DNA of 64,000 nucleotides from Sisyra terminalis (taxonomy: Eukaryota > Arthropoda > Insecta > Neuroptera > Sisyridae). The stretch is taken from assembly GCA_958496175.1 (NCBI GenBank), contig OY292278.1, forward strand, positions 15,810,001 through 15,874,000, in the 5' to 3' direction. Made by a program: the position numbers and the translations under genes. A model generated the notes under the pieces. That model saw only the letters and a program-made list of their open reading frames with translations, was not told the DNA's origin and did no database searches. Positions 38,301 through 50,300 of the stretch are shown in pieces. The number at the start of each line of letters is the position of its first letter. Position 1 is the stretch's first letter.

Positions 38301-41300
38301 TTGAAAAACGAATTAATTGGGAAATTTATTTCAGAAATATGAAGATTTGAAAGACGAATTACACCAAAAGGAAATTTTAGTGACTGAATTAATGTGTGTA
38401 AATACAAATTTAGAAAAGTGCCAAAATGAATTGACCACAATGAAGAACTATGCATCTGAGTTGGAACAAAAGCTTAAAGTAGGGAAAAATTTTGGAAAAA
38501 AAATAAACCATAATTAATATTATATTTACAGCAATGTCGTTGTAATGAAATAAGTCAAGAAAATGAAATTCTCTTACGTGATATTGAACAATTAAAATGT
38601 GAGTTACTTTCGACACAGTATGATAAACATATGTTTGATACAATCGTCCAGGAATTGGAGGATGATATGAAGGAAACGCGATGTATTGTAGAGTTTTTAC
38701 AAAACATTTTGGTGAGTTATTTGAATATAGTACAACTATTGTTGAGGATTCGACTTCTTTCAATAATTTTTAGGGATTCTAGACCAGCAGTTCTTACTAT
38801 AGCTATAGTAAGCAGTAATTTTCATACTATAGCCCCCTAAATTATCCCCAAAAATTTTAGACTTTATTGACCAACAGTACTTTATTTGTGTACCATTAAA
38901 TTATTATTATAGGTACCTACTTGCTTGTAAAATTTATTAAAGTTACAGCCTAAAACAACAATTTAATGACAGGGGTGTGGTATTTTGCTTATTTAACATA
39001 AAACACCACTCTCGTTTTACACGAATTCGATTTAATACGAGTAAAAAAGAAAAAAAATCATTTTATACGAATTGTTTCGAGTTGTTTACATGAATTTTTA
39101 GGTAACAAGAATTATTTAATATTATTTTCACCAAATTCTCTTTTGTAATGTTTTTTTTTTCACGAATGTATATCTCGGGAACGTATAAATCGTGTAAAAA
39201 GAGGATTAGGTGTGCATCAATATCGGGTGCAATATTCCCAGTCATCGCTACTGCACCATCTATGCTTACTCCTACGTATTTTGACCATTTTTTTTCACCT
39301 TCCTCATCAAATTTTCTAAGCTATTAACAGTCCGTAATTTGTAATCTCAGAAGATTCATCAAGTTCTATTACAAAGAAGTTGATCTGCTTAATGCGAGAT
39401 ATTAATGATACTTAATATTGTTTCCCATGCCATTATTTGTTCTTTTCATTGTATCAATTTCATCACCATGTATGATTTCATAAACTGTTATTGCAGCTGG
39501 TAATATAAGATTTTCTCTTATCTTAATAGTTAGTCATACTGAAATAATTCACGGTTCCCTGGCAGGAGCTCCAGATTTTTTTTCCAGAACTCTTGAACGA
39601 CAAAAAAATACCAAAAAATTCTGTAATTTTTTTCCAAATTCTACAAGTGTAGTGCTAACGGAATGATCTATCTTTTCATATGTAATTCTTCTCTACGTGG
39701 GCTTTTGTTTACAGTACTCCAAAACCGCTGAACCGATTTTACTGAAATTTTCTGCGTGGATTTGAGTGGAACTCTGAATAGTTTTGATTCCGAATTGAGC
39801 CTTATAGGTGAAAAGAGTGAAACCAGAGGACAAGCTATGCCTGATTAATATTATAAATTTTAAATTTAGTAATCAAAAAACCGTTAAACAAAAGTATTAC
39901 CTTTTATCTATTTACAAAATACATACAAGAATAAATATCAATAAAGTTGAAGTGATAATGTATGCAATGCTTGTAATGTAAAACTAATGTCACCTTTTTA
40001 ATAAATAAGTGTCTATACTATTGATATATTAAATTCTAATGTATGATTACATTTTTAATCCCATGTTAGGGTAGTAATCGTTTCAAGATACCCATCTAAA
40101 AATGTCTGATTCCAAATTTTCTGTTTTAAATTTTTTTGGATGTTTTCTTTTAACTAAAGATCGGATAAACCGATTTTTATGAAATTTGATATTAAGATAC
40201 AATACTATGTTTCACTCACTGAAGGCTATATATCATTACATAAAAATAATAAGGAAAGTTATCTTCGTTATTCACAACGTAAAACTGATGAATGAAAAAA
40301 AAATTAATCTATATGGGTATTGGGGTGTTTTTTTTTGGGACTATTTTTTTTTTGCTCCCATGCCGAAATTTTGTTGGAAATACTTCAAAAAAAATCCCTG
40401 AAAGTTTGAGCTCTTAATATTAATATTAAGTACTCGCACACAGCGTGTGAATATTTTCCATTTAAAATACACGTAAACTTTATTTTTTTTTTAAGTTTTT
40501 ATAGCTCAGCGCCATTTTATGGTATCACCTCGGTCAAAGTCGGGATTTTTTTACAATTGTATGCTCTACAAAAGTGCCTATTTTAATAAGGAATAAAAAA
40601 TCAATATTTTCTTAAATTTTACTCAATAATACGTAAAAATTTTATAGTAAGAGAAATTCAAGGCTCAATATCTCGAGAAATATCGATCTTAGCAATTTGG
40701 TTTTCTAAAACTTTTTTGTAGGAAATTAAATTTCCTATAAATTTGTCATTTATATTTTTTCTGTAGGTCTTGTCATGAGTTACTGAGAGAAAAACGATAA
40801 ATCTATGAAAAATCTAGGTTTAGTGATCCGTACTACCTCGCCCGTGTAAATTACGATTTTGCCGCAATAGGCACTTTTGTAGAGCATACAATTGTAAAAA
40901 AACCCCAACTTTGAGCGAGGCGATACCATAAAATGTCGCTGAGCTATAAAAATTTAAAAAAAAATCAAAGTTTACGTGTATTTTAAATGGAAAATATTCA
41001 CACGCTGTGAACGAGTACCTAATATTAATATTAAGTGCTCAAACTTTCGGAGATTTTTTTTTGAAATGTTTCCAAGAAAATTTCGGCATGGGAGCAAAAA
41101 AAAAAGTAGTCCCAAAAAAAAACACCCTAATGGGTATGTGATGTATCATTGGATATATTGGATACAAGTTTTCTTAACGAAAAGTGACCGTTCGGGAAGG
41201 ACAACGTTTACCGGGTCCCCTTGTATTAATGTAAATAGTAATATTTTAGTGTTTATCTTTAGTATTTGTAGTAATAATATATATTTCTTATTTTCTATGA

Positions 41301-44300
41301 TGAAGGTACTTAACTAAATTTACTGCGGTTCTAATCTTATTTTGATCACAACTTAATTGTTTAGGAGACGGAAGCAGATGTCGAAGAACTGAGGAAAAAA
41401 AATTTGATTTTATCGGCAGAATTGTTGCAAAAAGATCACGAAAAAGAGATTCTGAGGACAGAAGTGTCGAATTTGCAACATCAAAATACAAATTCAGAGA
41501 AGATGATGGAACTGAATTTGAAAAGAATTGACGAGTTGAAGCTTTTATTGAGTGAAAAACAATTAGAGGTTGGTTTATTTTTACAATGGTTTTCCAAAAA
41601 TTAAATCAATTTTTATATCAATTTCTCTTTTTTATATCAAATACAGTAATCCCTTTCATACAGCGCGGATTTTTACTGTGCGATTTGAGTTTTGAATACC
41701 AATTTTCGCACTACACGATTAAAATTTCACACTACGCGGTTTTTAAAATTTAAATTGGCTTTTAGAATTTTATATATTTTCATACAAAATAGGGTTCACA
41801 TTGCGTGGTTTTGTATTGCGCGCTGTTTTTGGGGAACGGAATTACCGCGTATTAGGAGAGATTACTGTAATAAGTTTATGGATTACTGTAAAAAACAAGA
41901 ATAATGTATTAATATGTAACTGTTATTTTATATTTGCAGTTGAATAGATTAAATGATCTATTGTGCAATGGAAAATGTACTCAAGAATGTTATGAACAAA
42001 CTATAAACGATCTAAAAATAGAAGTAGACAACTACCAAAATCAAATTGAAAGTCTTATCGAAAACGAAAAACATTTAAATGATGAGTTGAGTCGCGCTCA
42101 TGACCAAATGGCATCATATCAATCGATGATACTTCAAGCAGAAAACGAATATCAAAAACATCAATCCAATATTAATGAAAAAAATAATGAAATTAATAAG
42201 CTGCAATGTGAAATTCAACGCCTAAAGGACTCCCTTCAATTGTCGCAAGAAGATAACTGTCGGCTCTGTTCTGAAGTAGCTAAACTGGAGGAAAATGTAA
42301 CTTATTTATTTATATTATTTACTAACACCTATTGAATTTACTAACACCTATTGTAATTACGTTAAGCAATCGGAATTAAACAAAATGATTTCCGAAGAAA
42401 ATACCCGGCAAGAAGAATTGCTTTTCAAACTTCGTGAAGCAGTTTCAAAAATTGAAGTTCTAGAAAAACGAATTAACGACGAAAATTTACTGAAAGAAGA
42501 CCTGTCCCGACAGCTTCAAGATGCCAAATCGAAAATATATTCTCTTGAGTCTCATTTAGCTAATAATGAATTGGAATTGGAACAATATAGTAGGAAACTT
42601 CAGGAAGCAAATTCTGAACTTTGTGATCTACAAGCAGAGATTTCCAGATATGAAGAACATAAAAAACGATCCACTGAACGTAACAAAGATCTAAACGAAA
42701 CACTTCAGTCATATGACCGAAATTTACGTCAAATGTCTCAAAATCAGAAGGAAATATTACACAGTTTAGAATCCTTACAGGAAGAAGTTGAAGAAAAAAA
42801 TCGTCAAATCGAAAACTACAAGCAAATGCTTCAAGAAACGACCGAAAGAAATGATGAAGAAAGAACCCTCATGTTGGATCGTCATTCTCAGGAACTTAAC
42901 GAAAGGAATGAGGTGATTAAAAATTTAACATCGGCCAATGACAAAATGGAGAAAGAATACAAAAACACGGTTGAACAACTTCAAGTTTTGGCAAATCAAA
43001 TCGATAAAATGGAAAATGATTTGTATGATTGGGAGACCAAGTATGAAGGGCTACGAGTTGAAAAGGAAATGGAAATCAAATGTTTGCAGCAAACTATCAA
43101 TAATTTGGACCAAGAAAACCGGGAACAGCAACGTTTGATCAACAGAAATCAGTTAACAATCGCTGGAAATGAGCAAGAATTGAGTGATTTACGGGAGCAA
43201 ATTACTTTCAGAGATAAACGTCTGGATGACCTGACATCAAACCATGAAAAGCAAATTAGCGAACTTGAATTAATCCATCGAGAAGAACTGCGAACTTTGC
43301 GCACCCAAATCAACGATCAACTCAATAATCTGAACACTTTAAAGCAAGAATTTGACAAAAAATCTCGCGATGCTTCCCGTCTGGAACAAGAACTGGGACA
43401 GGCTATCGAACAATTGCAGTGCCAAGAAACATGCATTGCAGACCTAAAAAAAATGCATGAACAACAAATTGAAAACATCGAATCCCATTATCGCGGCTTG
43501 AATTTATCTTTTCAGAAAAAAATCGCCGACAAAGACAACGAAATTAACGGGTTGAAACTTGCTGTCGAAAAAAATTTACGCCAATACAACTCTAGTTCCA
43601 ATGAAATGAATGAATTGTATCAAAACTTGAACGAGAAAGATAATTTGATAAATGAACTTCGTGCTCAAAATGAGGAAAACCAGAAAAATTTTGAAGAAAC
43701 CCAATGCGAGCAATACGCTCAGTATCAGAAGCAGTTGAGTGACCTGCTATCAAAAATTGATGAACTGAAGCAAAATATTTGTGAATGTCAAAAAGAAAAC
43801 AATTCATTGCTCAACTCAATCAACGATTTAAATCGAAGAGTTGAAGCCAAAGACCATGATTTGACGGAAATGTCAAAATTTTGCAATTGCGAGTCCCAAG
43901 AAAACGAATTCAAAATAAATACCATGAAGAACAAATTAACAAACACTGAACAAATGCTGCAACAGTATAAGCAAGCACTAAACGAAGCCAATATAAAAAA
44001 TAAAACAAACGACATATCTATGGATAGCTTAAGGCAGGAGCTTGATGAGAAAAATCAGGAAATATTCTCGTTGCAAAACCAGCTGAGGCAAATGGAAAAC
44101 AGTTTAGTAGGAAACGCAACGGTTGGACGAGAAGAAATTAGTTCCTACAAACGCAGTTTGGCAGAAAAAGATCGCACAATCCGTGAACTGAAAAGTTTGT
44201 TGGAGAAAATGGACCACAGCATAACGAGTGCTACCGAAGAAGTGCAAAAACTAGGCGAAAATTTAACCGAGAAAGAGCGACACATTGCTGATTTACGAGA

Positions 44301-47300
44301 CCAGTTCAATTCGGGAGCCAGTGAAATGCAGCTACGATTCGAGGAGGAAATTGAACGATTGAAAACTCAAATTCGGTGTGATATCAATGCGATGGAAGAG
44401 TTGAACAAGTTGATCGAGCAACAACAGGAACAAATTGCCAATAAGGATCAAGAAATTGAAGAGCTGATTTTGCGTATGAATGCCCAGAGTTTGCAAATTG
44501 CTTCGCAAAGTCGAAGTAATCAATTCGATGAAACGATCGCAAAATATATTAAGGATAATGAAAGATTGTGCCAACAATTGAAACAATCCAATGATATTCT
44601 GATTCAGTTGACAGCGGAAAAGGAGCAATACGAGGAGCAGCTAAAGTGTGCTGAAGTCGCACTACAAAAAGCTGAATCCGAACGAACTGAAGGTAATATA
44701 ATTCTTTCTATAAATGTAATAAATTATGTGTAGTTTATCTGATATTTAATGTAAGATTTAAGTAGCAGTATGAAGTATAGATACAAGAAGTTTGAACGTA
44801 ATGTTGAAAAAATAGTATTAGTTTAAGGTCTAGTACCGGTAGAGCGTTTGAATCATTACGCGGGAAGAGTGGTTGTTATTAACAATTGTGAATTTCAATA
44901 TTCTGCACCATGGGTCGGCAACCTGCGGCCTGCGGGCCGCATGAGGCCCGCGAGACATCTTGGTGCGGGCCGCAAGATTCTCGCCGCAACACACATGACG
45001 GACACATAGCGTTTTATTTTTAAAACTAAAATATTTGTACATAAATATTGTAGGTATACCTACTGCAAATGCGGCCCGCACTGATCCCCATGAAAAAAAT
45101 TTGGTCCTTTTACAACAAAAGGTTGCCGACCCATGTTCTGCACGATTGAAATTATTAAGATAATATATAAGAAGGCATTTCAATCATGCAACGCATGATG
45201 GAAAACATGTCAAGATATGGCGCCGTCATAAGTGTATCTGGAGTACTATCTATATTATCTATATTAAAGTGATCCAAAAAAAAAAGTTTTTTGCCTATCA
45301 TCTTAAACGCTTTTCTAAAGCATAAAAAAAAAATCCCTCCAAAGCGCAGGTTGATATCTTGATTCTCCACGAAGCTCAATGAATGTCTATTTTCCCATTT
45401 AAATAACATGTAAAAAAAAATTTTTACGTTTTTATTTGGTAAAACTACGAAAAAAAAATTTTATTTGAATTTTTTATCAACTGTTGTTGGAAATTGAATT
45501 TTCTACAAAAAAGTATAGAGGTAGCTTTTTCGTAATTCTAACGGGTAAAAATTTATTCAGCTTTAAAACTCGCTACTGAGCAAATTTGAAAGAAGATAGC
45601 TTCAAAGTAATTTTTTGAAGGAATGGACAATATTACAAGATACTTTAATAAATTTTCATGGATTTGAAATAATTCTCAACTTTTTGAAAACTTTTTTGGT
45701 GATTGCATGTATTTATTTCAAAATTTATCAAACTCTAGACTATTTAGAATATAATTAACAAATGTTTTTTGGTGAAGTACGAACTGTGAATTATGATTGA
45801 TTGTTTTTAGTACAATTTGGATACAACATGTCAACATGGATTCTAAAATCATCTGATTAAATTTTCTTTTATTGAGAGTATTTAAAGCTCAATAACTTTT
45901 TCCCCATTAGAATTACGAAAAAAATATTAGAGTACTTTTTTGAAGAGAATTCAATTTCCAACAAGAGTAATTGATCCAAATTAAAAAAAGTTTTCTACGT
46001 TTTACCGGATAAAAACGTAAAAAAATTTACATGTTATTTAAATGGGAAAATAGAAATTTATTGAGCTTCAAGAAGAATTGATATATCAAGCTGCGCTTTT
46101 GATGGATTTTTTTTTATACCTAAGAGAAGCTTTTGAGGCAATAGCACTTGAAAACAAATTTTTTTGGACCACTCTAATCTGTATACCATACATAGTTAGT
46201 ACCCGGAACACACTAGTGGCTTGAAACATTTCCCATCATGCATTGCATGATTGGAATACCTTCTTCCATATTATCTTAAAAATTGTATCAAGATGTAGCG
46301 CCGCCACAATAGTGTCTGGTGTACTAATTTATTTTACTTTAGTTACCTTACTACATAAAGTAGATTGTCCTAGTTTTGTCGCCCTAGTTTTGTTTCTACT
46401 ACAGCGTTTTTATATACTTCCTGGATTAAGAAGTCTTTTGTTATGTTATTTCAGTGGTTTCTTTATCACAACCTTTACTCAAAAAAAATCCTTTATCACA
46501 ATCTTCCGAGTAATTATTCCTGGATCTTATTTGCTTATTTTTAACCCATTGGACTATTCGATTAATGTCGGTAGTCCTAGCCGGTTCTGGACCCATAAAC
46601 AGCATTATTGAACCGGCCTTTGGAAGTTCGTCTGCCTCCTCGTTACCTTTGATACCAAAGTGCCCCGACACCCGTATGATTCCCAGTCTTCTGTGTGATG
46701 TTGTTTGTTGTACTTTTGGCCACCAGACAGTGGCGCCGTAGGTTAAAATTGGTCTAATTATCATGGTATAGTTACCATTCTTGATTTTAGATCCTATCTT
46801 TTATCAAAGATACACCTGCACATATTTATGCAGATAGTGGCCTTATTGGTAATTATTTCTATGTGCACATTCCAGGTAAAGGTCTGGTCAAAAGTGATTC
46901 CCAGATACTTGACCTCTTTTTGTGTCACAAGTGTTTGGCCAAAAAGTTTTGGTCTTATTTCATCTTTGATTTTTTTTCTCGGGATTGGAGAAGTCTTATT
47001 TGGGATGAAGGAAAGCTATTCCGCCTTGAATTAACTTTCTAGGATTTTTAGTGTGTTTCGCATTAGTTCAACAGTAATGCTTAAAAAGTTGCCCTATATG
47101 ATAATAAAAGTAAGCCGATGTCATTCAAGGTTTGTAAATTACACAGGTTGCTCCATTAGAAAAAAAATGACGTCATACGAAGAATTTTGAAATTGAATCA
47201 GTCTGAAGATGTGTACGAATTTCTTCTGGATACGTCACGTAGCCACCATGAGGCCACCTGTGTATTTTATAAACCTTAGATGTCATTAGCTTACCTTTGA

Positions 47301-50300
47301 GGGAAGTATCTTTGTTCGTTTAGCTGCCGAAGTAGTGGGTCCATTACTAAGTTCCATAAAGTAGGTAAAAGCGCATCCCTCGGTGGAAAACCTTTTGTGG
47401 TCTTTATTTCCACTACATAAAATAGATAGTTTCGATAGTACTGCAAACAAACTAATGGTGGCGCCACATCTTGACCCATTTTCCAATATGCATTGCTAGA
47501 TTGGAATACCTTCTTAATACCGTACGTTCGTCCTGAATTTGTGGGCTATCAGTAGTTGCTAGAGGGTATAGGAATATGAAAAAACCTATCCGTTTGGACT
47601 TCTTGTATCTATACATCTTGGTTTATTGCTTTTTTATTAACTGATTAATTTTACTATTTTCTTCTATAGTTGCTGAAAATGTGGAAAACAAATATCAAGC
47701 AATATTAAACCAACAAAAGGCTGAATTCTGCCAATGGAAATCTGATTATGAGCAACAATATGAAAAAGAATTGAACGAGCTACAGTTGACTTTGCAAGAA
47801 ATGAAAATTCAAAATGAAATGAAAACAATTGAAGCAACCAACGAAATTCGAGGGAATGAAGAAAAGCTCAAACAAAAAGAAATCGAAATTCAACAATTGA
47901 AAGACTTGATTGATCAAATTAAAAATGAAAATATTAATCAAACCAACCATTATCAAAATGAATGGCAACAAGCAGCCATCAGTGCCTATATGCTGGAATC
48001 TGATTTAACCCAACTCCGAAGTGTTGTGGAAAAGCAGGAAAATCAATTCAAAAAAATTCAGGAGGAAGAGAAAATGCTTGTTGATGAAAAGCAAGTGTAT
48101 CAAGAAAAAATTAATGCATATGAGGATAACGTTAAAAATTTATGCAAGCAGTTAAGCGAAAAAGATTATCAAATCCAAGAAATGGAAAGACAATTTACCA
48201 ATGCATTACTGAGTTCCGAAAGGGAATTGAAAACAGCATTGGAAATGATTCACGATAAAGATGAGCTTATTCGCAATAAAAAGCTTGATAGCATTGAAAT
48301 TGAATCGCTTAAATCAAAAATCGATGATTTAAGTTCAGAATGTGGAGAATTAAAGGCGAAAAACAAACTTTTGGAATCGCAAAAGGCTGTTTGTGAGGTA
48401 AATTTGAAGGAAATCCAAATGACTCATGAAAGTCTTAATTTAAATTTAGAAATTGCGAAGAAAAATTTGGATGAGGCCAGAGAATTGCTGGAAAAAAAGG
48501 ACGAAGAAGTTGCGGAAATCAAAGAAAAATACGAAGAAGATTTGGAATCATTGAGACAAAAATATGAGAATGATAAAAAGCAGCATTCGATGGAAATTCA
48601 AAGTAAGGATTGTATTATTCGGGAATTGAATCAATTTATGGAGAAAATTCAGCGCCAAAGTGATAATTCGCGAGAGCTTAATGAACTACAGAAAGAATTA
48701 GCTGAAAAAAATCAAGAAGTTTACAGTTTGAAATCTGGAAAAGAAAAGTTTTTGGTTGAATTGAACAGTTTGCAGAATGAAAATTTGAAGTTGGTGGAAG
48801 AAGTTGGACGTGGGCGGGATACTCTGGGTAAACATTTGAGGAAAATTGAACAGTACCAAAGAAATATCGATGAGAACCGGAAGTACATTCACGAGTTGGA
48901 AGTAGAAATTGAACGATTGAAAATGTCAAACGACCAAATGTCTTCTACTTTATGTTGTGCTCAGTTGGAACTAGAAAAAATTCGAAAAGATGTCAACCAT
49001 GAGCGCAGTGAGCTGAAACAAAAGTATGATTGGTTCATCGAGGAAACGCAAACGTTGCATAAGTCCGAAATTTCGAAATTAGAAAAGCAAATCAAAGCAC
49101 AAGAAGGAATTATTCTCGATTTAAACCGAAAGATTGAAAATCTCCAAAACAAGCAAGTCAATCGCAACATGGAAATGCATACGGCTTTGTTAGAAACAAT
49201 CGAAAAATCACGGGAAGAGCTCACCAATCGAGAACGTGAACTAGAAAAAACCAAAAATCTTCATTGTACTCAGCTGAATCAACTAGAAGTTCATGCCCAG
49301 AACGAGCTAAAACGATTCGAATCCAAAGTTCAACAATATGAAACTTTAAATTCCGAACTGAAAACTCTCAATGACAAGTTGAACAAATCATTGGCTGCAA
49401 TCAAAAAAGAATTGGAAGCCAAAGAAAAAGAAGCCGAAAATTTTCAGTCGAAATACGAGCGACTAAAATTAGAAAAATCCAACTTGAAAACCACTCAATC
49501 CGACCTGGAAAACCAAATTCGAAAACTTAAATTCGAACTATCAAAAGCATTGGACCAAGTAAAAGCCAAAGACGAAGAATTGACCAGATTGCGCCAAATT
49601 CAAGCTCAATTTGTCGATCAAATGGAAACCAGATGTGAAGCAGAGCTTGAAAACTATCGAGTTGAAATCAAAGAAAACCTAATAACATCTTTGGATCAAA
49701 TCCGAGATCAAAACCAGGAAAAATGTAAAGAAATCGAGCGCCTAAACGATGAAATTGCCAAACTGCGTTCCAATTGTATTTGTGGAGCCCGTGATGGTGC
49801 TTCCAAGTTGGACGAATTGTATGCTTTTATTGACAATTTGAAAGATCAACTACGAGATAAGGAAAAAGTTATAAGGAACATGAACAAAAATCATGAGTGG
49901 GAAAGCCAATTGGGTGACAAGTTACAAAGTGAATTAGAAAAAATATTGCAATCGAAAGATGAGGAAATTGATAGTTTACATCAGACCAATAAAAATTTAA
50001 CAGAACAACTTTTCGCTACCCAAAATCGTATTTCTAATCTAAATCGAGACATTGAATGTTTGAAACGCATGAAAAATAAAATTAATACTGAGGTCTGTTT
50101 TTCCATTTATGATAGGAGTTTATAAGTAGTAATATTGTGCATTTTAATGGTGAGAATCACAAAGTGTAGATATAAGGAGTCCAAACGGTATGAGCTTTTT
50201 CATACTATTCATATACACCAGGGGTGGGCAAACAGTCGACCACAGGCAATAGTGAATAATTTTTTAGGTAGATTTTTTTAATTGAAGCTATATAATCAAA

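Noticed and set aside
46243..46611. 122-codon plus frame
   Set aside because: It spans the end of foldback E and the antisense of a LINE RNase H region, so it has no independent support.
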